Assembly: GCA_039649115.1 (NCBI GenBank)
Contig: JBBWZQ010000093.1
Location: 1-52,436, forward strand
Origin: DATEJJ01 sp039649115
Lineage (GTDB): Bacteria > Actinomycetota > Actinomycetes > Mycobacteriales > Micromonosporaceae
DNA: 52,436 nt
Reading direction: 5' to 3'
A program made the translations under genes and the position numbers. The number at the start of each line of letters is the position of its first letter. The first letter of the stretch is position 1. The notes beneath the pieces are model-generated. The model searched no databases. It had not been told where the DNA came from and saw only the letters and a program-made list of their open reading frames with translations. This document shows, one piece after another, positions 1 through 8,238 of the stretch.

Positions 1-2
1 TG

Positions 3-959
3 GTGAGCAACGTGGAGGCCCAGCCGCGCGAGGCGGCGGGTGGGCGCGAGGCGGCCGGCGGGCCGGTACACGAGCTGCTGCCCGGGCGGGAGGTCGTCCT
101 CGGGGGTACCCGGGGCATCGCGGTCAGCCGTACGCTGCCGCACCGGGACCGGCGCATGGTCGGCGCGTGGTGCTTCGTGGACCAGTACGGGCCGCACGAC
201 ACCACGGCAGGCGGCGGCATGAAGGTGCCGCCGCACCCGCACACCGGGCTGCAGACGGTGAGCTGGCTCGTGCAGGGCGAGGTGCTGCACCAGGACAGCC
301 TGGGCAGCGTGCAGCTGGTCCGGCCGGGCCAGTTGAACCTGATGACGGCGGGGCGCGGGATCGCGCACTCCGAGGAGTCCCCGCCCCACGGGCCATCCGT
401 ACTGCAGGGGGTGCAGCTGTGGGTCGCGCTGCCCGACCCGTACCGCTTGATTGATCCGGCCTTCGCCCACCACCCGGACCTGCCCGTGGTGGCCGGCGCC
501 GGGGTGACCATCACCGTCGTCATGGGTGAGCTGGCCGGTGTGGCCTCGCCGGCGCGCGCCTACAGCCCGCTCGTCGGTGCGGAGATCGCGCTCGCGGACG
601 CGCAGACCCGGCTGGCGCTGCGCGTGGACTTCGAGTACGCGGCGCTGGTGCTGCACGGCGTGGCCGAGGTGGACGGCGTCGGCCTGTCCCCCGGGACGCT
701 GTTGTATCTGGGCCGCGGGCGCACCGGGCTGCCGCTGCGCGGGACGGGCCGGGTGCTGCTGCTCGGCGGCGAACCGTTCGAGGAGCGGATCGTCATGTGG
801 TGGAATTTCGTGGGCCGCGGGCACGACGAGATCGTGCGGGACCGGGAGGACTGGATGGCCGGCGTGCGGTTCGGCCGGGTCGGCGGGTACCAGGGTGATC
901 CGCTGCCCGCGCCGCCGATGCCGGCGACACCGCTGCTGCCCCGGGGGCGGGAGCGGTGA
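3..959 (+). CDS. Pirin family protein (bicupin)
   Basis: This 318-residue protein has the pirin two-cupin layout. The N-terminal cupin carries the metal-binding pattern HPHTGLQTVSWL near residue 77 and GRGIAHSEE near residue 119, which in pirins supply the His/His/His/Glu metal site. Pirins are cytosolic cupins; some are quercetinases or redox-sensing cofactors, and the substrate cannot be told from sequence. The GTG at base 3 is the first possible start in the window, so the true start could lie upstream of the edge. A second, different pirin follows 85 nt downstream, so the pair is probably an old duplication. A TATGGT -10-like hexamer at 965-970 could start separate transcription of the second gene. 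Confidence 0.9.
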   Translation: MSNVEAQPREAAGGREAAGGPVHELLPGREVVLGGTRGIAVSRTLPHRDRRMVGAWCFVDQYGPHDTTAGGGMKVPPHPHTGLQTVSWLVQGEVLHQDSLGSVQLVRPGQLNLMTAGRGIAHSEESPPHGPSVLQGVQLWVALPDPYRLIDPAFAHHPDLPVVAGAGVTITVVMGELAGVASPARAYSPLVGAEIALADAQTRLALRVDFEYAALVLHGVAEVDGVGLSPGTLLYLGRGRTGLPLRGTGRVLLLGGEPFEERIVMWWNFVGRGHDEIVRDREDWMAGVRFGRVGGYQGDPLPAPPMPATPLLPRGRER

Positions 960-1044
960 TCCGCTATGGTTGCCGTGCGGAATATTGCTCAGTCAAGTAT
1001 CGTTGGTCCGGGCATTACCGGAGCTAACCGCAAGAGGAGTGGTC

Positions 1045-2034
1045 ATGCCAGCCGTCACCGTCGAGAACATCCTGGTTCTGCCGCGGGTACCGGCCCCGGA
1101 CCCGGCTGTCGCCAAGCAGCGTCCGGTGGCGTCCGTCACCACCGCGCCGAAGGGCTTCGAGGGGGAGGGCTTCCCGGTCCGGCGCGCCTTCGCCGGCGTC
1201 GACCTCGCCGCGCTCGATCCCTTCATCCACATGGACCAGATGGGCGAGGTGGAGTACGCACCCGGTGAGCCCAAGGGCACCGCGTGGCACCCGCACCGCG
1301 GGTTCGAGACCGTCACGTACATCATCGACGGTGAGTTCCAGCACTCCGACTCCAACGGCGGCGGTGGCCTGATCACCAACGGCGACACCCAGTGGATGAC
1401 CGCCGGTGCCGGCATCCTGCACATCGAGGTACCGCCGGAGCACCTCGTCGTCAGCGGCGGTCTGTTCCACGGCGTCCAGCTGTGGGTCAACCTGCCCAAG
1501 CGCCTGAAGTTCGCGCCGCCGCGTTACCAGGACATCCGCTCGCGCACGGTGGGCCTGCTGTCCTCGCCGGACGGCGGCGCGCTGATCCGCGTCATCGCCG
1601 GTGAGCTGGCCGGACATCCCGGCCCTGGCGTCACGCACACGCCGATCACGCTGGTGCACGCGACGGTGAGCCCGGGTGCGTCACTGACGCTGCCGTGGCG
1701 GGCCGACTTCAACGCGCTGGCCTACGTGCTCGCCGGGCAGGGCACCGTCGGTGCGGAGCGCCGGCCGGTGTCCATGGGCCAGCTGGCCGTGTTCGACGCG
1801 GGCGACGCGGTGACCGTGGCGGCCAGCGCCACGCAGGACAGCCGCAACGCCGGGCTGGACGTGCTGTTCCTGGGCGGCGAGCCGATCCGCGAGCCGGTCG
1901 CGGCGTACGGTCCGTTCGTGATGAACACCCGCGCCGAGCTGGTGCAGGCGTTCGAGGACTACCAGGCCGGCCGGCTGGGCAGCATCCCGGCGGCGCACGC
2001 GGACGTGCGCGGCGAGACCGGGGACGTCGGGTGA
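1045..2034 (+). CDS. Pirin family protein, second copy
   Basis: This 329-residue bicupin resembles the preceding pirin in architecture (WHPHRGFETVTYII near residue 88, TAGAGILHIE near 122) but is clearly diverged. The open frame runs far upstream inside the first pirin gene. The start was placed at ATG 1045 because AAGAGGAG lies 6-7 nt before it and the protein then begins with a normal pirin N-terminus. The stop codon overlaps the GTG of the next gene (GTGA), so the two are likely co-transcribed and translationally coupled. Function beyond metal-binding cupin is not readable from the sequence. Confidence 0.9.
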   Translation: MPAVTVENILVLPRVPAPDPAVAKQRPVASVTTAPKGFEGEGFPVRRAFAGVDLAALDPFIHMDQMGEVEYAPGEPKGTAWHPHRGFETVTYIIDGEFQHSDSNGGGGLITNGDTQWMTAGAGILHIEVPPEHLVVSGGLFHGVQLWVNLPKRLKFAPPRYQDIRSRTVGLLSSPDGGALIRVIAGELAGHPGPGVTHTPITLVHATVSPGASLTLPWRADFNALAYVLAGQGTVGAERRPVSMGQLAVFDAGDAVTVAASATQDSRNAGLDVLFLGGEPIREPVAAYGPFVMNTRAELVQAFEDYQAGRLGSIPAAHADVRGETGDVG

Positions 2035-2321
2035 GCACCGACGAGGTCCGGGTGGTGGACAATCCGGAAAAGGAGCGGTTCGAGATCTACCTGGGCGGCG
2101 CGCTCGCCGGGTTCGTGATCTACGAGTTGGCGCCGGGCGTGATCACGTTCGTCCACACCGAGGTGGATCCCAACTTCGACGGTCGTGGCCTGGGTGGGCG
2201 GCTGGTGTCGCAGGCGCTGGAGACGGCCCGGGAGCGCGGGCTCGCGGTGGTGCCGCTGTGCCCGTTCGTGCGGCGGTACATCCAGCAGCATCCGGCCTAC
2301 GCCGAACTCGTCACGTCGTGA
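2031..2321 (+). CDS. Small GNAT-like N-acetyltransferase (NATD1/YjdJ type)
   Basis: This 96-residue protein has the compact GNAT fold of the Acetyltransf_CG family. A beta-strand block around GVITFVHTEVDPNFDG leads into the acetyl-CoA pyrophosphate loop GRGLGGRLV near residue 47, and a CPFVRRYIQQHP block near the C-terminus is typical of this family. The GTG start overlaps the pirin stop by 4 nt, which argues for coupling. The acyl acceptor is unknown. A strong hairpin follows ten bases after the stop. Confidence 0.88.
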   Translation: MSTDEVRVVDNPEKERFEIYLGGALAGFVIYELAPGVITFVHTEVDPNFDGRGLGGRLVSQALETARERGLAVVPLCPFVRRYIQQHPAYAELVTS

Positions 2322-2330
2322 CCGCGCTGT

Positions 2331-2351
2331 GGGGGCCCTTTCCGGGCCCCC
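2331..2351. terminator. Bidirectional hairpin terminator
   Basis: GGGGGCCC (2331-2338) and GGGCCCCC (2344-2351) form a perfect 8-bp stem with a 5-nt TTTCC loop. It lies between the convergent GNAT gene and the ABC receptor gene, so it can serve both. There is no T-run, as is usual in high-GC actinobacteria. Confidence 0.75.
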
Positions 2352-2364
2352 GCAGCGGTTGCGC

Positions 2365-3366
2365 TCAGCTGGCCAGCTCCGCGTCCGAGGAGAGGACCAG
2401 GCCGATGCTGACGGTACCGGTGCGCAGCGCGTTCTTCGTCTGCGAGCCGGCCGAGTCCAGCGACTTGAACGAGCCGAACGTGATCCCGTAGGTCTTCTGC
2501 AGGCCCACCTCGCAGAACGGCCGCTGCGGGCACTCCGGGGGACCGCCGAGGACGGTGTCCTTGCCGGAGCACTTGCTGGCGAAGTCCGACAGCGTGGTGA
2601 CGCCGTACTTGTCGGCGAACGGCTTGGTGACCGCGAACGCGTTCTGGTCGGCCGCCTGGGCCGGCTCACCGAACGTGAGCCCGAGCTTGCTGCCGAGACC
2701 CTTCAGCGCGGTCACCGTGGCAGCCAGGTCGCTGGACGCCAGCGGGCTCGGCTTGGCGCCGTTCACCTTCGGGTTGAGGAACTCGGTGAGCGTGCCGGCG
2801 TACTCCGGTACCACCTGGAGCTGGCCCTTCTCCAGCGCCGGCTCGTACAGCTCGCGGTTGCCGACCGTCTGCACCTTGGCGGTGAATCCGGCCGCGTTCA
2901 GCGCGATCTTGTACAGCTCGGCGACCGTCTGGTTCTCGCTGAAGTTGGCCGCACCGATGGTCACCGCGCCGCTCGCGCTCCTGGTGATGCCGCTGGTGAG
3001 GTTGCTGCTGGTGGCGAACGCCTGAGCTGCCGCCTGCGAGGTCTTGTGGTCGATGTCGGTCGCCTTGTTGAGCGCGGTCAGCTTGGGCGTGTCCAGCGCC
3101 GCGGAGACCTTGTTCAGCGCGTCGAGCAGGCCCGGCTTGACCGCCTTGGTGTTCACCGCGGGGATGATGTTGTCGACGGTCTGCAGCTTCTTGTCGTCGG
3201 TGAGGGCGACGAGTTGGGTGCCCGCGACCGGCGCGCAGCCACCCGCGGCGGCCGCGCTGGCAGGTGCCTGGGTCCCGGACGAGCCCGCCTTGCCGCATCC
3301 CGCGACCAGGAACGCCGCCGCGGCAACCCCGATCAGACCGATCGTCGTTCTCTTGACAGGATTCAT
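2365..3366 (-). CDS. Osmoprotectant ABC transporter substrate-binding lipoprotein
   Basis: The 333-residue product starts with a lipoprotein signal peptide: basic MNPVKRTT, a hydrophobic run, then the lipobox LVAGC at about residues 19-23. The mature part is an OpuAC/ProX-type glycine betaine/choline-binding domain, with signatures such as VTIGAANFSENQTVAELY and VPEYAGTLTEFL. It would be tethered outside the membrane and pass substrate to the two permeases encoded upstream on the same strand. A 158-nt gap after the permease stop could hold its own promoter, including a GTTAAC-centred repeat near 3510. The exact substrate (betaine, choline, carnitine, proline betaine) is not determinable. Confidence 0.9.
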   Translation of the reverse strand: MNPVKRTTIGLIGVAAAAFLVAGCGKAGSSGTQAPASAAAAGGCAPVAGTQLVALTDDKKLQTVDNIIPAVNTKAVKPGLLDALNKVSAALDTPKLTALNKATDIDHKTSQAAAQAFATSSNLTSGITRSASGAVTIGAANFSENQTVAELYKIALNAAGFTAKVQTVGNRELYEPALEKGQLQVVPEYAGTLTEFLNPKVNGAKPSPLASSDLAATVTALKGLGSKLGLTFGEPAQAADQNAFAVTKPFADKYGVTTLSDFASKCSGKDTVLGGPPECPQRPFCEVGLQKTYGITFGSFKSLDSAGSQTKNALRTGTVSIGLVLSSDAELAS

Positions 3367-3524
3367 CTCCCGCCCGCCTTCCGTGTCCCGGCCAACCGGC
3401 CGCGTGTCCGACGGGCGGCATGCGGGGTGTGCCGCCGCCCGATTGCAGTCTTCACCTCAGCACGGACCGCGCGTCAGCAGCAACCGGAATCCGGATCATG
3501 GCCGATGTTGTTAACAGATGTTGA

Positions 3525-4244
3525 CTATCCGGCCGCGTCGACCGCCGTCCGGACCCGGCGCGCCCGCCGGCCGCGGCGCAGCGGGGCCGGCGTGACCAGC
3601 CGCTCGACGCCGGCCAACACCACCTCGACCAGCAGCGCGAACACCGCGACGAGCAGCCCGCCGGCGAGGATCTCCCCCATCCCGGCGGCGATCGTCTTGC
3701 CGAACCCCTCCTGGATGATCTGGCCGAGGCCGCCGCCGCCGACGAACGACGCGAGGGTCGCGGTCGCCACCACCTGTACGGCCGCCGTGCGGAAGCCCGC
3801 GGCGAGGTACGGCACGGACAGCGGCAGCTCCACCCGCCACAGCACCTGCCAGCCGGACAGGCCCATGCCCCGCGCCGCCTCGCGCACCTCGGGGTCGACC
3901 TCGCGCAGCCCGGTGTACGCGTTGGCCAGCAGGGGCGGGATCGCGAAGACGGCCAGCGCGAGCACGATCGCCGGGAAGCCGAAGCCGATGAAGGTCAGCG
4001 GGAAGATGGCCAGCAGCGCGAGGGTGGGTATCGCGAGCGAGATGTTGGACAGCAGCACCACGGCGCTGCCACCCCGGCCGATGTGCCCCAGCCAGATGCC
4101 CACCGGCCAGGCGATCGCGCAGCCGACGAGCACGGCGGCCGCGCTGATGCGCACGTGCTCCCCCAGCCGGTCCATCACGCCGCCCGGGTTGGTCCAGTTG
4201 AGCGGGTCGTTCAGCCAGTCCACGGCCTGCTGCACGGCGTTCAT
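3525..4244 (-). CDS. Osmoprotectant ABC transporter permease (ProW/OpuCB-like)
   Basis: This 239-residue membrane protein carries the binding-protein-dependent permease domain. The EAA loop appears as EVREAARGMGLSGWQVLWRV near residue 120. It has about six hydrophobic segments and a basic C-terminal tail (RRGRRARRVR). Its start overlaps the stop of the companion permease by 4 nt, so the two are translationally coupled and should form a heterodimeric channel for betaine-type solutes. Confidence 0.92.
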   Translation of the reverse strand: MNAVQQAVDWLNDPLNWTNPGGVMDRLGEHVRISAAAVLVGCAIAWPVGIWLGHIGRGGSAVVLLSNISLAIPTLALLAIFPLTFIGFGFPAIVLALAVFAIPPLLANAYTGLREVDPEVREAARGMGLSGWQVLWRVELPLSVPYLAAGFRTAAVQVVATATLASFVGGGGLGQIIQEGFGKTIAAGMGEILAGGLLVAVFALLVEVVLAGVERLVTPAPLRRGRRARRVRTAVDAAG

Positions 4245-4936
4245 GCGCGGCTAGCCCGGGACCAGGGGGAGGCCAGCCGGCCGAGGCCGGCCAGCACCAG
4301 GTCGAGGACCAGGGCCAGCGCCACGCACAGCAGGGTGTTCGTGGCGATCTCCGCCCGGTAGAAGCCGTTGCGGAAGCCCGCCATGATCAGCTCACCGAGG
4401 CCGCCGTTGCCGTTCAGCACGCCGATCGTGACCAGGGCCACGGTGGACACGGTCGCCAGCCGTATCCCGGTGAGGATGCCGGGCAGCGCCAGCGGCAACT
4501 CGATGCTCAGCAGTTGGCGCAGCCGCCCGTACCCCATGCCCCGGGCCGCCTCCCGCACGTCGTCCGGCACGGCGACCAGGCCCGCGAGCGCGTTGCGCAC
4601 CACCATCAGCAGCGCGTACAGCACGAGGCCGATGAGCACGGTGGTCCGGCCAATACCGACGAACGGGGTGAGCAGCGCGAAAAGGGCGAGCGACGGAATC
4701 GTGTAGAGGATCGCGGACAGCGCCAGGATCGGGGCCGCGAGCGACCGTACCCAGTAGGCGACGACGGCGAGCGGGATCGCGACCACGGTCGCCAGGAGCA
4801 CTGTCTCCACGGTCAGCGCGGCGTGCTGCTGCAGCGCGGACAGGATCGTGGCATGGTTGTCAGTCACGTAGTGCCACGAGAACCATGGGTTGCTCACCTG
4901 CGCGTAGGCGAGCGCCGGTGAGTCCGGAAGGGACAT
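4241..4936 (-). CDS. Osmoprotectant ABC transporter permease (OpuCD-like)
   Basis: This 231-residue permease is the first gene of the permease-receptor unit. Its EAA loop reads DVREAARGMGYGRLRQLLSI, near residue 130, and it has several transmembrane helices after a short N-terminal periplasmic stretch. The ATG at 4936 lies only two bases from the GTG of the divergent ATPase gene, so the promoter of each must lie inside the other's coding region or a downstream start is used. Together with the following permease and the lipoprotein it makes an OpuC/ProU-type importer. Confidence 0.92.
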   Translation of the reverse strand: MSLPDSPALAYAQVSNPWFSWHYVTDNHATILSALQQHAALTVETVLLATVVAIPLAVVAYWVRSLAAPILALSAILYTIPSLALFALLTPFVGIGRTTVLIGLVLYALLMVVRNALAGLVAVPDDVREAARGMGYGRLRQLLSIELPLALPGILTGIRLATVSTVALVTIGVLNGNGGLGELIMAGFRNGFYRAEIATNTLLCVALALVLDLVLAGLGRLASPWSRASRA

Positions 4937-4938
4937 AG

Positions 4939-5931
4939 GTGGACGGTACCTTGGGCAGCGGCGCCGCGCCGATAACCCTGGAGCGGATCGCGAAGCGGTA
5001 CCCGGACGGCACGGACGCGGTGCGGGAGCTTTCTCTGGACATCCTCGCCGGTGAGGTCGTGGTGCTCATCGGGCCGTCGGGCTGCGGCAAGTCGACCGTG
5101 CTCCGGATGATCAACCGGTTGATCGAGCCGACCGGCGGCCGGGTGCTCATCGACGGCGCGGACACCGCCGAGTCGGACCAGGTGGACCTGCGGCGGCGGA
5201 TCGGGTACGTCATCCAGAACACCGGCCTGTTCCCGCACCAGACGGTACGGACGAACGTGGCGACGGTACCGAAGCTGCTGGGCTGGTCCCGGTCGCGCGT
5301 CAACGAGCGGGTGACCGAACTGCTGGACCTGGTCGGCCTGGACCCCGCGCGCTACGGACCCCGGTACCCGCACGAGTTGTCCGGCGGGCAGCGCCAGCGC
5401 GTCGGCGTCGCGCGCGCCCTGGCGGCCGATCCGGTGGTACTGCTGATGGACGAGCCGTTCTCCGCCGTCGACCCGATCGTGCGGCTGCGGCTGCAGGACG
5501 AGTTCCTCAAGCTGCAGGCGACGGTGCGCAAGACGATCGTGCTGGTGACCCACGACATCGACGAAGCGGTGCGGCTCGGCGACCGGATCGCGGTGCTGTC
5601 CGAGGGTGCCACGCTGGAGCAGTACGCGCCGCCGGCCGACCTGCTGCGGGAGCCGGCCAGCGCGTTCGTGCGCGAGTTCGTCGGCGCCGACCGGGGCGTG
5701 ATGCGGCTGGGCGTCACCCCGATCGACCCGGGCTCGCTGCGTCCCGTGTCCACAGTGGACTTCGAGCCGTCGGGCCCGTCGGTACCGGCGACGGCCTCCC
5801 TGCGCGAGGCGCTGGGCGCGCTGCTGGACGGCGGCAGGGGCTGGGTGGCGGTACACGACGGTGGCGGCCCGCCGCTCGGCGTCCTGATCCCCGAAGACTT
5901 CGCCCGCCTCAGCAGCGTGGAGCCCACCTGA
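4939..5931 (+). CDS. Osmoprotectant ABC transporter ATP-binding protein (OpuCA/ProV-like)
   Basis: This 330-residue ATPase has Walker A IGPSGCGKST near residue 42, signature LSGGQRQRVGVARAL near 146, Walker B VVLLMDEPF and the H-loop VTHDIDE. The roughly 90-residue C-terminal extension ends in a single CBS-like stretch (GRGWVAVHDGGGPPLGVLIP). CBS modules in OpuA-type ATPases sense ionic strength, but only one is visible here. It is transcribed away from its permeases, whereas most homologous operons keep all genes on one strand. A TTG at 4951 is a possible alternative start. The TGA stop lies in a 15-nt palindrome, TGACCGG-G-CCGGTCA (5929-5943). Confidence 0.9.
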   Translation: MDGTLGSGAAPITLERIAKRYPDGTDAVRELSLDILAGEVVVLIGPSGCGKSTVLRMINRLIEPTGGRVLIDGADTAESDQVDLRRRIGYVIQNTGLFPHQTVRTNVATVPKLLGWSRSRVNERVTELLDLVGLDPARYGPRYPHELSGGQRQRVGVARALAADPVVLLMDEPFSAVDPIVRLRLQDEFLKLQATVRKTIVLVTHDIDEAVRLGDRIAVLSEGATLEQYAPPADLLREPASAFVREFVGADRGVMRLGVTPIDPGSLRPVSTVDFEPSGPSVPATASLREALGALLDGGRGWVAVHDGGGPPLGVLIPEDFARLSSVEPT

Positions 5932-5940
5932 CCGGGCCGG

Positions 5941-6057
5941 TCACCCGATCTCGGCGACATCGCCGTCGTCGAAGTGGATGGCGTGATGCAGCCGTCCGCC
6001 CAGCGCCTCGGCGAACCGGGCCACGACGTCCTGCCCGGACAGCTGCCGCGGCAGCGA
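5941..6057 (-). other. Open in-frame extension after the otsA stop
   Basis: Directly after the UAG stop of the trehalose-6-phosphate synthase gene the same frame stays open for 38 codons to a TGA at 5941-5943. The translation looks protein-like (LSGQDVVARFAEALGG, then HHAIHFDDGDVAEIG) rather than the arginine/alanine-rich text of shadow frames. It could be a former C-terminal extension cut off by a nonsense change, a product of stop-codon readthrough, or a tiny separate gene using the internal GTG. I do not recognise a family. Confidence 0.35.
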
Positions 6058-7452
6058 CTAGAGGTCGCCGGGTTGGCCGAGGGCGGCGAGGTAGGAGCGG
6101 GCCCAGTGGGTCACGTCGTGTGCGGCCAGGTACCGGCGCATCGTGCGCATCCGCTTCGCCGTGTCGCTCGGATCCGCCTCCAGCGCCCGTACCAGCGTGT
6201 CCTTCAGGTTGTCGAGGTCGTGCGGGTTCACCAGATACGCGTGCTTCAGCTCCGACGCGGCACCGGCGAACTCCGACAGCACCAGGGTGCCGCCGTTGTC
6301 CACCCGGCTGGCCACGTACTCCTTGGCCACCAGGTTCATCCCGTCGCGCAGCGGAGTCACCGCCATCACGTCGGCCGCGCGGTACAGGGCGGCGAGTTCC
6401 ATGTGGTTGAAGGAGCTGTTGAGGTAGTGCACGGCCGGCACGCCCAGCCGGCCGTACTCGCCGTTGATGCCGCCGACCTCGCGCTCGACCTTGTCGCGCA
6501 GCAGGCGGTAGTGGCCCACCCGTTCCCGGCTCGGCACCGCCACCTGCACCAGGACGGTGTCCGGTACCTTCACCCGGCCGTCGGCGAGCAGCTCCCGGTA
6601 TGCCTTCAACCGGTGCTCGATGCCCTTGGTGTAGTCCAGGCGGTCCACGCCGAGCATGATGCGGTCCGGTTGGCCGAGGTCCCGGCGGATCTGGGCGGCC
6701 TTCTCGCGTACCTCGGGGGTGGCGGCCAGCCGCGCCATCTCGCCCACGTCGATGGAGATCGGGAACGCGCCGACCCGTGCCACCCGTCCGTCGACCTCGA
6801 TCTCGTGGTGCCGGGTGCGCAGGCCGAGTTGCCGGTCGGCCAGCCGGAGGAAGTTGTGCGCGCCGCCCGGGTTCTGGAAGCCGATGAGATCCGCGCCGAG
6901 CAGCCCCCGCAGCAGTTCGGCGCGCCTCGGTATCTGCCGGAACAGCTCCGACGGCGGGAACGGTATGTGCATGAAGAAGCCGATCCGCAGGTCCGGCCGC
7001 AATTCGCGGAGCAGGGCCGGTACCAGTTGAAGGTGGTAGTCCTGGATCCACACGGCGGCGTCCGGCGGCGCGGCCTGCGCCGCGGCGGCGGCGAACCGCC
7101 GGTTGACCCGCTGGTAGGACTCCCACCAGCGGCGGTGGTAGACCGGCTGTTCGACGGCATCGTGGTACAGCGGCCATAGGGTGGAATTCGAGAAACCCTC
7201 GTAATAGTTTTCGAACTCGTCGGCGGACAGCGGCACCGCGCGCAGCGCCACCCCGTCGATGTCCGGGAGTTCGGGTGCCGGTCCGACGCGACCGGCCCAG
7301 CCGACCCAGATGGCGCCGCCGTGCTGCAGCACCGGATGCAGGGCGCTGACCAGCCCTCCCGGGCTGCGTCTCCACTCGCGCGCACCGCTGTCGGAGAGCG
7401 TTTCGTCGATGGGCAGCCGGTTGGCGACGACGACGAGAGAGCGGTTGGACAT
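6058..7452 (-). CDS. otsA: Trehalose-6-phosphate synthase
   Basis: This GT20 enzyme makes trehalose-6-phosphate from a nucleotide-glucose and glucose-6-phosphate in the cytosol. The 464-residue product shows the family's hallmarks: VVVANRLPID at the N-terminus with the sugar-phosphate loop, REWRRSPGGLVSAL, the WIQDYHLQLVP motif, VDRLDYTKGIEHRLKAY, and the nucleotide-sugar motif LRDGMNLVAKEYVA. The open frame extends 17 codons upstream, but the start at 7452 gives the canonical MSNRSLVVVANRLP and has a GGGGG ribosome-site-like run 8-12 nt before it. No trehalose-6-phosphate phosphatase (otsB) lies nearby. The neighbouring osmoprotectant importer suggests an osmotic-stress setting. Confidence 0.95.
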   Translation of the reverse strand: MSNRSLVVVANRLPIDETLSDSGAREWRRSPGGLVSALHPVLQHGGAIWVGWAGRVGPAPELPDIDGVALRAVPLSADEFENYYEGFSNSTLWPLYHDAVEQPVYHRRWWESYQRVNRRFAAAAAQAAPPDAAVWIQDYHLQLVPALLRELRPDLRIGFFMHIPFPPSELFRQIPRRAELLRGLLGADLIGFQNPGGAHNFLRLADRQLGLRTRHHEIEVDGRVARVGAFPISIDVGEMARLAATPEVREKAAQIRRDLGQPDRIMLGVDRLDYTKGIEHRLKAYRELLADGRVKVPDTVLVQVAVPSRERVGHYRLLRDKVEREVGGINGEYGRLGVPAVHYLNSSFNHMELAALYRAADVMAVTPLRDGMNLVAKEYVASRVDNGGTLVLSEFAGAASELKHAYLVNPHDLDNLKDTLVRALEADPSDTAKRMRTMRRYLAAHDVTHWARSYLAALGQPGDL

Positions 7453-7689
7453 GCCGGTACCCCCAGGGTCCGTGAAGATCCGTGCCTCTTGCCACTTCTT
7501 CACCGGTTTCTACCGGTCGATAGTTAAGTGCCCGTTACGAGATTGATAAGCGCGTCGATGATTTTGCTCACACACGGTCGCAACACATTCACGAGGCGCA
7601 TTATGGAGAGCTTCTCATCTCCCCGCCCGGCGGGAAACCCCGCGAGAAATCGGTGGAGCCGCGTATGGTGCGCGGTGGAACATGCAGAC

Positions 7690-8229
7690 ATGGTGGATGA
7701 CGTGCGCAGAATCCGGGCCGACGAGTGGCGCGAATACCGCGAACTCCGACTGGAGGCGCTGAAAGATACCCCGCTGGCCTTCACCGAGCAGTACGAAACG
7801 TCGGTGCGGCGGCCGGACGGGTTCTGGCGGGAGCGGGTGGGCCGGTCGGCGACGGATGGGACCGTCGCGGGATTTGTCGCCGTCAATGCCGGACGCTTCG
7901 TCGGAAAGGCCACGTGCATCATTGAGCCGGAAGTGACCGAGCACGTGTCCGCCCAGATCGTGGGCGTTTACGTGCAGCCGCCCGCGCGGGGGCGGCAGGC
8001 GGGGACCGCGACCCGCCTGATCGACGCCGCGGTCACCTGGGCGCGGCGGGACGCGGGCGCGGACCGGGTCCGGCTGTTCGTCCTGGAGGTGAACGAGCGG
8101 GCACAGCGGTTCTACCGCCGCTTCGGGTTCGTGGCGACGGGAAACACGATGCCGTACCCGCCGGATCCGTCCTATGTGGAGCTTGAGATGGAATACCGGG
8201 GCGGCGGCGCGGCAACCGGCCTCGGCTAG
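7690..8229 (+). CDS. GNAT family N-acetyltransferase
   Basis: The 179-residue protein has an ordinary GNAT domain. The acetyl-CoA-binding segment VYVQPPARGRQAGTATRLI lies near residue 98, and RLFVLEVNERAQRFYRRFGF forms the usual C-terminal NExAxxFYxxxGF block. The long upstream open frame is implausible. ATG 7690 is preceded by GGTGGAA, with GTG 7675 as an alternative, 5 nt after a TATGGT hexamer. The acceptor substrate is unknown. The 237-nt region before it, shared with divergent otsA, presumably holds both promoters. Confidence 0.85.
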   Translation: MVDDVRRIRADEWREYRELRLEALKDTPLAFTEQYETSVRRPDGFWRERVGRSATDGTVAGFVAVNAGRFVGKATCIIEPEVTEHVSAQIVGVYVQPPARGRQAGTATRLIDAAVTWARRDAGADRVRLFVLEVNERAQRFYRRFGFVATGNTMPYPPDPSYVELEMEYRGGGAATGLG

Positions 8230-8232
8230 GGT
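8227..8232 (+). promoter_or_regulatory. -10 box for leaderless serA mRNA
   Basis: TAGGGT ends 6 nt before the GTG start of serA, the spacing of a leaderless actinobacterial promoter. It overlaps the stop of the GNAT gene. Confidence 0.6.
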
Positions 8233-8238
8233 GAACAG

